NCBI GenBank assembly: GCA_019119815.1
Contig: DWWH01000005.1
Location: 1 to 43,449 of the forward strand
Direction of reading: 5' to 3'
DNA from: Candidatus Eisenbergiella intestinipullorum
GTDB taxonomy: Bacteria > Bacillota > Clostridia > Lachnospirales > Lachnospiraceae
DNA: 43,449 nt
Shown piece after piece: positions 17,575-25,776 of this stretch; position 1 is the first letter of the stretch, and every line of letters begins with the position of its first letter. Both the position numbers and the translations under genes were made by a program. The notes below the pieces were generated by a model. The model did no database searches. It saw only the letters and a program-made list of their open reading frames with translations, and was not told the DNA's origin.

Positions 17575-18342
17575 ATGAAAATTGAAAAAGTGAATGACCA
17601 CCAGATCCGCTGCACTCTGACTAGGGCAGATCTTGCCGACAGAGAGCTTAAGATCAGTGAACTGGCTTACGGAACAGAAAAGGCGAAAAGCCTTTTTCGT
17701 GATATGATGCAGCAGGCGGCGATCAAGTTCGGCTTTGAAGCGGAGGACATCCCGCTCATGATCGAGGCAATCCCGCTGAATTCGGACTGTATCGTCCTCA
17801 TCATCACCAAAGTGGAGGACCCGGAGGAGCTGGATACCCGCTTTTCCAAATTTGCTCCCAGCGTGCATGACGACGACAGCCTGGACGACATGATCCAGGA
17901 GCTCAACGAGGGCGCCGACGACGTTCTTGACCTGTTCCGGCGTATCCATGAAGGACGCACCGCTTCTGCGTCCGGCACGAAGGAAAGCGCGCCGCAGACT
18001 TCTTCCGATGCCGGGGCTTCCCGGAAGAAGGAGACGGAGGAAAACGTACAGATCACCAGGATCTATTCCTTCGATTCTCTCAATCATATCACCCGGCTTG
18101 CCCATGTCCTGGAGGGATTTTACAACGGAGCCAATTCTCTTTACAAGGACGCGGAAAAGGAGCGCTACCTTCTGATCGTGTCCAGCTCCTCCCACACGCC
18201 GGAGGAATTCAATAAACTCTGCAACTGCCTGTCTGAATACGGCAGACAGGAAAAATCCGCCCCCGGAGGCGCTGCCTTCCTGGAAGAGCACTGCGAACTG
18301 ATCGTCAAGGATCACGCCCTGCAGGCCTTCGGCAGGATCTGA
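17575..18342 (+). CDS. MecA-like adaptor protein
   Basis: This 255-residue protein has the two-domain MecA layout. The N-terminal domain (about residues 1-85) begins MKIEKVNDHQIRCTLT and is the substrate-binding part. A Ser/Ala/Lys-rich linker follows (about 125-160). The C-terminal domain (about 160-255) carries IYSFDSLNHITRLAHVL and is the ClpC-binding part in Bacillus. MecA adaptors deliver regulators to the ClpCP protease; the substrates here are unknown. The family match is good in both domains. It is a single-gene unit with promoter at 17449 and terminator at 18397. GAGG lies 10 nt before the ATG. Confidence 0.85.
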   Translation: MKIEKVNDHQIRCTLTRADLADRELKISELAYGTEKAKSLFRDMMQQAAIKFGFEAEDIPLMIEAIPLNSDCIVLIITKVEDPEELDTRFSKFAPSVHDDDSLDDMIQELNEGADDVLDLFRRIHEGRTASASGTKESAPQTSSDAGASRKKETEENVQITRIYSFDSLNHITRLAHVLEGFYNGANSLYKDAEKERYLLIVSSSSHTPEEFNKLCNCLSEYGRQEKSAPGGAAFLEEHCELIVKDHALQAFGRI

Positions 18343-18396
18343 GCAGGGAATCCGTCCGAAAAATTCGAAAAAAGAGGCACACAATAGAAAAAGGAA

Positions 18397-18438
18397 AACG
18401 GCGGCGTACCTTTCCGGTTCGCCGCCGTTCTGTTTTTT
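18397..18438. terminator. Bidirectional terminator between mecA-like and DUF1858 genes
   Basis: A perfect 10-bp stem, AACGGCGGCG (18397-18406) with CGCCGCCGTT (18420-18429), is followed by TTTTTT on the plus strand. On the minus strand it is followed by a T-rich run (TTTTCC then TTTTT). The DUF1858 stop codon lies within its plus-strand tail. Confidence 0.85.
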
Positions 18439-18628
18439 AAGCCTCTGTGATCGCCTTCATCAGCTCATCAATATCAATACCATGGACCATGGCAGCCTCT
18501 TCCAGACTCTCCGCCTGTGCGGAAGGGCATCCGAGGCAGTGCATTCCCGCGTTCATCAGAACAGGAGCTACCGCCGGATTGGTCCTCAGGATCTCACCGA
18601 TTGTCATTTCCTTCGTAATACCGGTCAT
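18437..18628 (-). CDS. DUF1858 domain-containing protein
   Basis: This 63-residue protein consists of a single DUF1858 domain: [29 protein letters not shown] split around the redox-type CLGC motif, then a helical end. Stand-alone versions are described as hybrid-cluster-protein-associated disulfide proteins, and the domain also precedes ScdA-type iron-sulfur repair proteins. A redox or iron-sulfur role is therefore likely but unproven. AGGAGG lies 8 nt before the ATG. It has its own promoter and terminator. Confidence 0.85.
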   Translation of the reverse strand: MTGITKEMTIGEILRTNPAVAPVLMNAGMHCLGCPSAQAESLEEAAMVHGIDIDELMKAITEA

Positions 18629-18725
18629 TTCGCCAACCTCCTTTTCTTACGATTTTTATGCCGCCGGATGTCCGGCCCCTGCCTTCTCTTTTCCGTCCGG
18701 CAGGCAGCCGTCTGCGGCTTTTTTC

Positions 18726-18754
18726 AGTATAATACTTTTTCCCGTTCTGCGCAA
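18726..18754 (-). promoter_or_regulatory. Promoter of the DUF1858 gene
   Basis: On the minus strand TTGCGC (18749-18754) and TATACT (18726-18731) are spaced by 17 bp, giving a leader of about 90 nt. Confidence 0.6.
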
Positions 18755-18768
18755 GATATGTATCCCGA

Positions 18769-20631
18769 TCATTCCGTTTTCACAAAAGGCAGCTCCGTTA
18801 CCCGCAGATCCGTACAGCCGTAGGGCTGAAGCTCCATCTCCCGCGGCTTTCCCAGAACGACAGGGTTTTCCGGGACCGGCCCGCAGATCCCGTCCTTTTC
18901 CTCCCAGGCGACGGGGACCATTTCTGTCTTCACCCGGATCGGCGGCTCCTGCAAAGAAAAGGGGTGTTCTTTGATCTCTTCAAACCGGACTTCAAAATGT
19001 TCCGAGCAGAAGGCATAATTCCAATCGGAATCCGGAAGCATTTCATAGTCACAGTAGGGTGCCTTCCGCTCCACACCGTCCCTGGTGTATTCCACCGCCC
19101 GCGTTTTTGCGCGGACAGGCAGAGCATAGACCAGCGGCCCTCTGACATATGCCTTTGCTCCGTGCGGCCGGTCGATCAGCCGTCCCTCCATCTTCAGCTC
19201 CACGGGGATCTGCACACTCCCCTTCCACTTTCTCTTTATCGAGAAGAACCTTCCCGGCTCCGCCTCCTTTCCGTCCACCAGCGCCTTCTGCACAAAGCCC
19301 GGGATGCGGACGGAAATCTCGCATTCCATTTCCTCCTGTGCGCTCACCTCCAGCACCGCTCCGTCGCGGAAGGGGTATGACGAATGGACGCGCACCTGAA
19401 GGAGCTTTCCATCCCTTTCCACTCTGGCTGCACACGGCACCAGCAGGTTCACCGCCAGTCCCGCTCCGCTTTCCATGATCGCCGACAGAGCGAATTTGGG
19501 CCATGCCTGATTGAAATTCGCCGTACAGCAGCCAAAATTCGGCTCCAGCCCGAATACGTTCGCCTCACCGGAATTGGAATTGAAGGGCACCGCTTCCTCC
19601 GGGAAGGTCCTGGCGCTGATCTGATTGGTCATCTGCACGTACTGATGAGCCCACATGTCCGCAGTGGTCGTAGCAGGCAGACAGTTGAAAGCTTCCTTTT
19701 CCAGAAGATCTCCCCAGAAGCTGTTTCCGCTTTCCGCAAGAAGCACCTCGCAGGAATACATGGCCTCCGCCACGCTGCAGCACTCGCTGCCCTGGACCGG
19801 GTCGTCGCCGGAAAGACACTCGTCTCCGGTGAAGTGTCCCGTCGGCATGCTGTTATACTTCATCACCGTCCGGTACATATGAAGGGCAAAAGCATCCGGG
19901 TCCTCTCCGGTCAGACGGGACATCAGAGCTCTGCTTTTCAGTGCCATCGCAGTATTGACCACATGATTGATCTGGGTCCAGTACCTACGCTGCTTCGGCC
20001 GTTCAAAGTCAAACCGGTCGTAAAGCTTTTCATAGTCCACGCCCTCCGCCTCCAGCAGAACGGCCAGATCCAGCATCCATTTCTCCGGCCTTCTCTCGTA
20101 CAGCCACCAGAGCGGGATCAGACACTCGTACCACCGGGCCGCCGCCCAGTTAAAGAGCGTGTGGACAGAAATGTGAGAAAGGAGCTGCTTCAGGGCGCGG
20201 TAAACTGCCTCCTCGATCCTGTCATCCTCCGTGCAGTCCGCATACAGTGTCAGCACCTTACAGATCAGGAACGCCGCCCACACGTCATAATGCTCCCGTT
20301 CCTCCTTGGAGCACGGGCAGATCCAGCCGTCCTCATCCTGTCCCTCCAGAATTGCGTCCACATATCTTTTGGCACGGCGCTTCAGGTCCTCCTGATCCAG
20401 AAGGAACGCAAGCGGGATGAAACCGTCCAGCCAGTACGGCACCCGTTCCCATCCTTCCTTGTCTCCTCCGATCCACCGACTTTCCCGGATGTCCGGCCAG
20501 ATCAGGTCCAGATGTCCGGACAATCCTTCAGCCTGGATCTCCAGCTGCCTTTTCAGCCACCCCTCCGGCCTGATTTGCCCCGTTGTCAGCATTCTCTGTT
20601 TTGGTCCCGATTTCCATTCTCCCTTTCTCAT
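18769..20631 (-). CDS. GH127-type glycoside hydrolase (beta-L-arabinofuranosidase family)
   Basis: This 620-residue protein belongs to the former DUF1680 family, now GH127 and relatives. The zinc/cysteine active site of beta-L-arabinofuranosidase is visible as GSECCSVAEAM (Glu283, Cys285) and NFGCCTANFNQAWPKF (Cys368 as probable nucleophile, Cys369). An alpha/alpha barrel covers about residues 10-420 and beta-sandwich domains follow. No signal peptide is seen, so it should act in the cytoplasm on imported oligosaccharides. The true sugar specificity is not deducible. The ATG at 20631 has GGAGG 6 nt upstream; a longer frame lacks support. It is divergent from an AraC regulator 130 bp away, its likely controller. 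Confidence 0.85.
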   Translation of the reverse strand: MRKGEWKSGPKQRMLTTGQIRPEGWLKRQLEIQAEGLSGHLDLIWPDIRESRWIGGDKEGWERVPYWLDGFIPLAFLLDQEDLKRRAKRYVDAILEGQDEDGWICPCSKEEREHYDVWAAFLICKVLTLYADCTEDDRIEEAVYRALKQLLSHISVHTLFNWAAARWYECLIPLWWLYERRPEKWMLDLAVLLEAEGVDYEKLYDRFDFERPKQRRYWTQINHVVNTAMALKSRALMSRLTGEDPDAFALHMYRTVMKYNSMPTGHFTGDECLSGDDPVQGSECCSVAEAMYSCEVLLAESGNSFWGDLLEKEAFNCLPATTTADMWAHQYVQMTNQISARTFPEEAVPFNSNSGEANVFGLEPNFGCCTANFNQAWPKFALSAIMESGAGLAVNLLVPCAARVERDGKLLQVRVHSSYPFRDGAVLEVSAQEEMECEISVRIPGFVQKALVDGKEAEPGRFFSIKRKWKGSVQIPVELKMEGRLIDRPHGAKAYVRGPLVYALPVRAKTRAVEYTRDGVERKAPYCDYEMLPDSDWNYAFCSEHFEVRFEEIKEHPFSLQEPPIRVKTEMVPVAWEEKDGICGPVPENPVVLGKPREMELQPYGCTDLRVTELPFVKTE

Positions 20632-20663
20632 CCTCTGCCTCCGTTCCGTTTTTCCTTCGTTTG

Positions 20664-20672
20664 TGCTATACT
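20664..20672 (+). promoter_or_regulatory. Extended -10 promoter of the AraC gene
   Basis: TGCTATACT is an extended -10 (TG at 20664-20665, TATACT at 20667-20672) with no good -35, in the divergent 130-bp spacer. Confidence 0.45.
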
Positions 20673-20761
20673 GATCCTTGGCCCTGCGGGCTTCCTGCCC
20701 GCCTTCCTGCAGCATGCCGCCGGATCCTGCGGCAGCTTTTCATTCACAGACAGGAGAATCC

Positions 20762-21571
20762 ATGCATCCAGAGATCATATCCCTTTCCTGCGCGCCCATG
20801 CCCTTTATGACCGACTGCGATCTCAAGCATTTCGGCGCCTTTGAATATCACTGCTCCCGCTGCTGCGACTATTTCGTCCTCATTTTCATGCTGGATCATC
20901 ATCTGAAATTTACCGAGGACGCACGGCTGACCACCCTCTCTGCCGGAGAATGGTATATTCAGAAAAAATCCCTCCGCCAGAGCGCTCCGCTCCCAAGCCC
21001 TCACGCAGAATATTACTGGATCCATTTTCAGGCGGAGTATTCCGCCAACCGGTCGGACTGTATCCGCCTCCCCATCCGGGGAACGTTTCAGCCTGCGCTG
21101 TTTCTTCCCCTGCTCCGGGAGCTCCATGCCGCCTTTTCCCGTTCTCCCCGCAATCCTTTTGAGGTGCAGAGCGGCTTTTACCGGCTGCTGAATCTGCTCT
21201 ATACCCATGAAAATGCCTATTCTTCCCTCACGGCTTCCGTGATGAGCTATCTCAATGAGCATTATCCGGAGCATATTACCGCCCAAAGCCTCGCAGAACG
21301 TTTTCACTACTCCGCCGAATACATCAACAAGCGCATGAAGGCGGAGCTTGGCGTCACCGCTCATGCCTGCCTCGCCGGTATTCGTCTCCGGCGCGCCGCC
21401 CGCCTGCTCACCTATTCGGACAGGCCCGTTCAGGCCATCGCCCGCGAGTGCGGCTATTCGGATCCCTCCCTGTTTTATAAGGCTTTTCTGAAGGCTTACG
21501 GGCTCAGTCCTTCCCGCTACCGGCAGGAGCATCAGATCCCCTTCGGTCCTTTGCAGACTCATGATACCTGA
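20762..21571 (+). CDS. AraC family transcriptional regulator
   Basis: This 269-residue protein has an N-terminal sugar-sensing-type beta domain (about residues 1-150; YYWIHFQ near 83-89). The C-terminal AraC double helix-turn-helix (about 175-262) reads ITAQSLAERFHYSAEYINK and then AIARECGYSDPSLFYKAF with the typical GLSPSRYRQ ending. The ATG at 20762 has AGGAG 5 nt upstream and is preferred over an open frame reaching 20678. It is encoded back-to-back with the GH127 gene, the usual arrangement for a local activator of a sugar-utilisation gene. The inducer is unknown. Confidence 0.88.
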   Translation: MHPEIISLSCAPMPFMTDCDLKHFGAFEYHCSRCCDYFVLIFMLDHHLKFTEDARLTTLSAGEWYIQKKSLRQSAPLPSPHAEYYWIHFQAEYSANRSDCIRLPIRGTFQPALFLPLLRELHAAFSRSPRNPFEVQSGFYRLLNLLYTHENAYSSLTASVMSYLNEHYPEHITAQSLAERFHYSAEYINKRMKAELGVTAHACLAGIRLRRAARLLTYSDRPVQAIARECGYSDPSLFYKAFLKAYGLSPSRYRQEHQIPFGPLQTHDT

Positions 21572-21711
21572 AAATGTGTTTCCGAAAAAGTTCAAAAAAA
21601 GATTTCTGCATTGCAAAACCGGTACTGATCGGCCCCATTTCCCGTTCGCCGGCCTGACATGGAACCGTAACGATAAAAAATCTCATATCCCGAAAAAAGA
21701 ACATTCCCGCC

Positions 21712-21741
21712 TTGACGCAGCTTTACAGGGTAACCTATAAT
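21712..21741 (+). promoter_or_regulatory. Promoter of the split pfl operon
   Basis: TTGACG (21712-21717) and a perfect TATAAT (21736-21741) are spaced by 18 bp, giving a leader of about 145 nt before the TTG start codon at 21893. Confidence 0.65.
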
Positions 21742-21745
21742 ACTA

Positions 21746-21842
21746 GATGCGGACCGGGTGTCCGCTCCGTACAGACAGGAAGACGGATCATGCCGGCATA
21801 CGCAGATACGGCATGCCGCATCCGGAACCGGCTGTCCGGCCT
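21746..21842 (+). promoter_or_regulatory. Structured 5' leader of the pfl operon
   Basis: GATGCGG (21746-21752) can pair with CCGCATC (21816-21822), enclosing CATGCCG/CGGCATG (21789-21795 with 21809-21815). Alternatively GCGGAC/GTCCGC (21749-21754 with 21760-21765) forms and destroys the long-range stem. A small CCGGA/TCCGG hairpin followed by TTTT comes next (21822-21845). The layout is switch-like. It does not contain the conserved ZTP (pfl motif) riboswitch sequences. Confidence 0.35.
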
Positions 21843-21892
21843 TTTGATTACAACAGGTTTCATGCTGCCCATGCAGCAGACAGGAGGAAGTC

Positions 21893-23944
21893 TTGAGGAC
21901 AGAATGGAATGGTTTTACTGGCGGAGAATGGGAACGCGAAGTCAATGTGCGCGATTTCATTCAGAAAAACTACCACCCCTATGATGGGGATGAAGCTTTT
22001 CTCGCTCCGCCCACACAGGATACAAAGGATCTCTGGGATCAGGTCATGGAGCTGTCCCGGAAGGAACGGGAAGCAGGAGGCGTTCTGGATATGGACACAA
22101 AGGTGATCTCCACCATCACCTCCCATGCTCCCGGCTATCTGAATAAGGAGAAGGAAAAAATCGTCGGTCTGCAGACGGACAAGCCCTTCAAGCGTGCCCT
22201 GCAGCCCTACGGCGGCATCCGCATGGCGCAGAAGGCCTGCGCGGACAACGGATATACGCTGGATCCCGAAGTGGAGGAATTCTTCTCCACCCACAGAAAG
22301 ACGCACAACGCGGGCGTATTTGACGCCTATACCCCGGAAATGCGCGCCTGCAGAAGCGCCCACATCATCACCGGCCTCCCGGACGCCTACGGCAGGGGCA
22401 GAATCATCGGAGACTACAGACGGATCGCCCTTTACGGCATCGATTATCTGATCGAGGACAAGCAGGCGCAGAAGGATTCCACCGGCAGTGTGATGACCGA
22501 CGACGTGATCCGCTTACGGGAGGAGCTTTCCGAGCAGATCGTGGCGCTGAAGCTGATGAAGGAGATGGCGGCCTCCTACGGCTGTGATATTTCCCGCCCC
22601 GCTTCCAATGTGCAGGAGGCTATCCAGGCCACTTATTTCGGCTATCTCGCCGCTGTGAAGGAGCAGAACGGAGCAGCCATGTCCCTGGGACGCACCTCCA
22701 CCTTCCTGGACATCTATGCGGAACGCGACCTGGCTCTCGGAACCTTCACGGAGGAGCAGATCCAGGAATTCGTGGATCATTTCATCATGAAGCTGCGCAT
22801 CATCAAATTCGCGCGCACGCCGGAATACAACGAGCTGTTCTCCGGCGACCCGGTATGGATCACCGAGTCTCTGGCAGGCGTAGGCGTGGACGGACGCCAC
22901 ATGGCGACGAAAATGTCCTTCCGCTACCTGCATACCCTGACCAACCTGGGACCGGCTCCCGAGCCGAACCTGACCGTGCTGTGGTCTACCAGACTGCCTA
23001 TGGGCTTCAAGCGGTACTGTGCGAAGATGTCCATCCAGACCTCTTCCATTCAGTATGAGAACGATGACCTGATGCGTCCCGTACACGGAGACGACTATGG
23101 CATTGCCTGCTGTGTTTCCTCCATGCGCATCGGCAAGGAAATGCAGTTCTTCGGCGCCCGCGCCAATCTGGCCAAATGCCTGCTCTACGCGCTCAACGGC
23201 GGCGTGGATGAAAAAACAAAAAAGCAGGTAGGTCCGAAATACCGGAAGTACGAAGGAGATGTGCTGGAATATGATAAGGTGCTCGATTCCTTCCATGATA
23301 TGATGGAATGGCTGGCCGGCGTATATGTAAACACCCTGAACATCATTCATTACATGCATGACAAATACTGCTACGAAAGAGCTCAGATGGCGCTCCACGA
23401 CAGGGATGTGCGCCGCTATTTTGCCACCGGAATCGCCGGTCTTTCCGTGGTCGCGGATTCCCTTTCCGCCATCAAATACGCGAAGGTAGAGCCCATCCGG
23501 GATGAGGACGGCATCATCATTGACTTTAAGATCACGGGAGACTTCCCCAAATACGGAAATGATGACGACCGGGTGGACGACATCGCAAGGGATCTGGTCT
23601 CCCGGTTCATGACCGCGGTGAGACGGCATCACACCTACCGGGACGGCTTCCCCACCACCTCCGTGCTGACCATCACCTCCAACGTGGTATACGGCAAGGC
23701 TACAGGAGCGACTCCGGACGGAAGAAAGGCCGGCGTTCCCTTTGCACCGGGAGCCAATCCGATGCACGGCAGAGATACTCACGGAGCCGTCGCCTCCCTT
23801 TCTTCCGTAGCCAAGCTCCCCTTCATGGATTCTCAGGATGGGATCTCCAACACCTTTACCATCATTCCGGGAGCGCTGGGCAAGGAGGATGCTGTTTTTG
23901 CCGGCGACATTGAGCTCGACCTTTCTCTGAACGGGGAAGAGTGA
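21893..23944 (+). CDS. Pyruvate formate-lyase catalytic body lacking the glycyl radical domain
   Basis: These 683 residues align with nearly the whole of formate C-acetyltransferase, which cleaves pyruvate plus CoA to acetyl-CoA and formate. The active-site pair is in [10 protein letters not shown] (Cys406, Cys407), and substrate-binding regions [15 protein letters not shown] and [12 protein letters not shown] are intact. The protein ends just after [15 protein letters not shown], exactly where intact PFL (about 750-760 residues) continues into its glycyl radical domain. That domain is encoded separately at 24276. Translation starts at TTG 21893, with GGAGG 5 nt upstream; the family N terminus EWNGF confirms it. 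Without the partner protein this body should be inactive. No frameshift remnant is seen after the TGA. Confidence 0.92.
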   Translation: MRTEWNGFTGGEWEREVNVRDFIQKNYHPYDGDEAFLAPPTQDTKDLWDQVMELSRKEREAGGVLDMDTKVISTITSHAPGYLNKEKEKIVGLQTDKPFKRALQPYGGIRMAQKACADNGYTLDPEVEEFFSTHRKTHNAGVFDAYTPEMRACRSAHIITGLPDAYGRGRIIGDYRRIALYGIDYLIEDKQAQKDSTGSVMTDDVIRLREELSEQIVALKLMKEMAASYGCDISRPASNVQEAIQATYFGYLAAVKEQNGAAMSLGRTSTFLDIYAERDLALGTFTEEQIQEFVDHFIMKLRIIKFARTPEYNELFSGDPVWITESLAGVGVDGRHMATKMSFRYLHTLTNLGPAPEPNLTVLWSTRLPMGFKRYCAKMSIQTSSIQYENDDLMRPVHGDDYGIACCVSSMRIGKEMQFFGARANLAKCLLYALNGGVDEKTKKQVGPKYRKYEGDVLEYDKVLDSFHDMMEWLAGVYVNTLNIIHYMHDKYCYERAQMALHDRDVRRYFATGIAGLSVVADSLSAIKYAKVEPIRDEDGIIIDFKITGDFPKYGNDDDRVDDIARDLVSRFMTAVRRHHTYRDGFPTTSVLTITSNVVYGKATGATPDGRKAGVPFAPGANPMHGRDTHGAVASLSSVAKLPFMDSQDGISNTFTIIPGALGKEDAVFAGDIELDLSLNGEE

Positions 23945-23984
23945 TGCTGTCCGGACCTGTTCCGGCGGCTGTGAGGAGAAATTT

Positions 23985-24185
23985 ATGGATCAGGAAAAAA
24001 TGATCGACGATCTGGTCAGACTTCTGGACGCAGGGACTGTTCAGGGCATCGGCCATGTGAACATCGCCGGATGTCCGGACAAAGAGACGGATATTTCCAT
24101 TCAGACCGGCTGTCCGGACTGCTCTGCGGTCCCGCTGGCCTGCAGTGTCCCTACCCTTCATGAAGGACTTGACCGGGAGGCATAA
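23985..24185 (+). CDS. Small Cys-containing protein sharing the N-terminal arm of the glycyl radical domain
   Basis: This 66-residue protein has a strong AGGAG 6 nt before its ATG. Residues 7-27 align with residues 8-28 of the downstream radical domain, with about 10 of 21 identical (I-D-x-L-V-x-L-L-D, then G and H-x-N). After that it diverges completely. The RVSGYAV glycyl radical loop is absent. Instead there are four cysteines (30, 43, 46, 53), with the CPDC pair and PLACSVPTLHEGLD at the end. It sits between the PFL body and the radical domain in one operon. I infer a partner that docks on the same surface of the PFL body and may bind metal. Its function is unknown. Confidence 0.7.
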   Translation: MDQEKMIDDLVRLLDAGTVQGIGHVNIAGCPDKETDISIQTGCPDCSAVPLACSVPTLHEGLDREA

Positions 24186-24213
24186 AGCTGTCCGGCCCGA
24201 CCCGGATGGTACT

Positions 24214-24248
24214 GTTACCGCGGGGGATTCCTTCGGGATATTCCTCCG
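24214..24248 (+). other. Intercistronic hairpin before the radical-domain gene
   Basis: GCGGGGGA (from about 24218) pairs with TCCTCCGC (to about 24248), with an inner TCC-TTC-GGA stem. No T run follows, so it is not a terminator. It may be an RNA processing or stability element that sets the relative level of the downstream small subunit. Confidence 0.45.
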
Positions 24249-24275
24249 CCCATTTCACGGAAAGGAGATTTTGCT

Positions 24276-24518
24276 ATGGAAGCAAATAAAGCACAGATCG
24301 ATAACCTGGTGACCTTACTTGACGGCTATGCGGAAAAAGGCGGCCATCACCTCAACGTAAACGTTCTGAACCGGGAAACGCTGCTGGATGCCCAGAAACA
24401 TCCTGAGAAATATCCGCAGCTCACCATCCGCGTGTCCGGCTATGCGGTGAACTTCATCAAGCTGACCCCGCAGCAGCAGGCGGATGTGATCTCCCGCACC
24501 TTCCATGAGGCGCTGTAA
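24276..24518 (+). CDS. Stand-alone glycyl radical domain subunit of pyruvate formate-lyase (GrcA-like)
   Basis: This 80-residue protein is the C-terminal glycyl radical domain of PFL as a separate polypeptide. It has [22 protein letters not shown] (residues 22-34) and [10 protein letters not shown] with the radical Gly55, then the closing helix to [10 protein letters not shown]. In E. coli a comparable free domain (YfiD/GrcA) replaces oxygen-damaged PFL ends, but there PFL itself is complete. Here the body has no such domain, so this subunit should be essential. The body plus this domain totals 763 residues, the length of one intact PFL. AGGAG lies 8 nt before the ATG. The gene ends 11 bp before pflA. 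Confidence 0.93.
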   Translation: MEANKAQIDNLVTLLDGYAEKGGHHLNVNVLNRETLLDAQKHPEKYPQLTIRVSGYAVNFIKLTPQQQADVISRTFHEAL

Positions 24519-24529
24519 AAGGCGACGCT

Positions 24530-25282
24530 ATGCTGGGAAGAATTCATTCCATAGAAAGCTTCGGCACAGTGGACGGCCCGGGCGTGCGGTTTGTAGTCTT
24601 TCTGCAGGGCTGCCCCATGCGCTGTGCCTACTGCCATAATCCGGACACCTGGGAAACCGGGTCCGGAAAGCCAATGACGGCGGAAGAGATCATGGAAAGC
24701 TTCCGCCGCAACAGGAGCTTTTATAAAGACGGCGGTCTGACGGTGACGGGAGGCGAGCCTCTTCTGCAGATCGATTTTCTGCTGGAGCTGTTCGCTCTGG
24801 CCAAAAAGGAAAATGTCCATACCTGCATCGATACCTCCGGCATTTGTTTTCATGCTTCTGACCACATCTGGATGGAACGGCTGGACCGCCTTCTTTCCCT
24901 GACGGATCTGGTCATGCTGGACATCAAGCATATCGATCCGAAGCTCCACAAACAGCTTACCGGCTGCTCCAACGAAAACATCCTGCGTTTTGCCCATTAT
25001 CTGGACCATAAGAAGATCCCGGTCTGGATCCGTCATGTGGTGGTTCCCACCATTACCGACGATGAGACCTTTCTGTACCGGCTGGGCTGGTTCATCGGAG
25101 GGCTCGGCAATCTGAAAGCCCTGGATGTACTGCCTTACCACACCATGGGAAAACCGAAATATGCAAAGCTCGGAATTCCCTACCGGCTGGAGGGTATTCC
25201 CGCCATGGACAGACCCACCCTGCTTCTGAAAAAGCAGGCCATCCTGAAAGGCATCAGAGACCGGAGACAGCACGACGGATAA
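24530..25282 (+). CDS. pflA: Pyruvate formate-lyase-activating enzyme
   Basis: This 250-residue radical SAM protein has the CX3CX2C cluster motif GCPMRCAYCHNPD (Cys28, Cys32, Cys35) and the GGEP motif (TVTGGEPLLQ, about residue 68). It uses S-adenosylmethionine and a reduced [4Fe-4S] cluster to abstract hydrogen from the glycine of the radical domain. In this operon its target would be Gly55 of the 80-residue subunit, probably docked on the 683-residue body. AAAGG precedes the ATG. The length matches PflA of intact systems, with no extra domain. Confidence 0.95.
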   Translation: MLGRIHSIESFGTVDGPGVRFVVFLQGCPMRCAYCHNPDTWETGSGKPMTAEEIMESFRRNRSFYKDGGLTVTGGEPLLQIDFLLELFALAKKENVHTCIDTSGICFHASDHIWMERLDRLLSLTDLVMLDIKHIDPKLHKQLTGCSNENILRFAHYLDHKKIPVWIRHVVVPTITDDETFLYRLGWFIGGLGNLKALDVLPYHTMGKPKYAKLGIPYRLEGIPAMDRPTLLLKKQAILKGIRDRRQHDG

Positions 25283-25358
25283 GTTTTCCTTTTTTTCAAT
25301 ATGCCGGAAATGTACTTCAAAAAGTACAAAAAATCAGATAATATTCCTGAAAAATCAC

Positions 25359-25387
25359 TTGTACATTTTCTCCGACTATATTAGAAT
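25359..25387 (+). promoter_or_regulatory. Promoter of the ferredoxin gene
   Basis: TTGTAC (25359-25364) and TAGAAT (25382-25387) are 17 bp apart in an AT-rich stretch, and a strong AAGGAGG follows before the ATG at 25435. Confidence 0.5.
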
Positions 25388-25434
25388 AACTATTGAGAAT
25401 CAACAGATCATTATTTTAGAAGGAGGATAATACT

Positions 25435-25605
25435 ATGGCATATGTAATCAGCGACTCTTGTGTAAGCTGCGGAACCTGCGAGGGACAGTGCCCTGTAGGC
25501 GCTATCTCCCAGGGAGACGGACAGTACGTGATCGATCCTGATACCTGCATCGAGTGCGGTTCCTGCGCTGGTGCCTGCCCTACCGGAGCGATTTCTCAGG
25601 GCTAA
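25435..25605 (+). CDS. Clostridial-type 2[4Fe-4S] ferredoxin
   Basis: This 56-residue protein has two CX2CX2CX3CP motifs: Cys9/12/15/19 and Cys38/41/44/48. It is the classic 2[4Fe-4S] ferredoxin, a low-potential electron carrier for pyruvate:ferredoxin oxidoreductase, hydrogenase and similar enzymes. Lying next to pflA, it could also supply the electron needed for SAM cleavage; this is inference. AGAAGGAGG lies 8-9 nt before the ATG. It has its own promoter and terminator. At under 60 residues it is easily missed by automatic length cut-offs. Confidence 0.95.
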   Translation: MAYVISDSCVSCGTCEGQCPVGAISQGDGQYVIDPDTCIECGSCAGACPTGAISQG

Positions 25606-25705
25606 TACGGCTCCTGCTGAAAGACATCCCCGGCAGCAGGCGTCCTTTCCGGGCGGCAGCTGTTGGAGTATGGCAGAAACATAGGAGACATCTCTGGATG
25701 TCCTG

Positions 25706-25755
25706 AAACGAGGCATTTCCGTTCCTTTGAATAGAAGGCGGAATGCCTCGTTTTT
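25706..25755 (+). terminator. Terminator after the ferredoxin gene
   Basis: AAACGAGGCATTTCCG (25706-25721) pairs with CGGAATGCCTCGTTT (from 25739), and a run of T follows. On the minus strand the T tract is short, so it probably works mainly for the plus strand. Confidence 0.8.
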
Positions 25756-25776
25756 GTTCTGCGTTCAAGCCGCTCC

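Noticed and set aside
21742..21892. ZTP riboswitch (pfl motif) in the pfl leader
   Set aside because: The conserved core sequences of that motif are not present. The name similarity alone is not evidence.
22514..23782. Long minus-strand frame inside the PFL body, and a plus-strand frame at 19384-20844
   Set aside because: Both are antisense shadows of well-supported genes.
23942..24276. Frameshift or sequencing error splitting an intact pfl gene
   Set aside because: More than 300 bp separate the pieces. Both downstream genes have clear ribosome binding sites and their own ATG, and an extra gene lies between. A simple indel would not create this.
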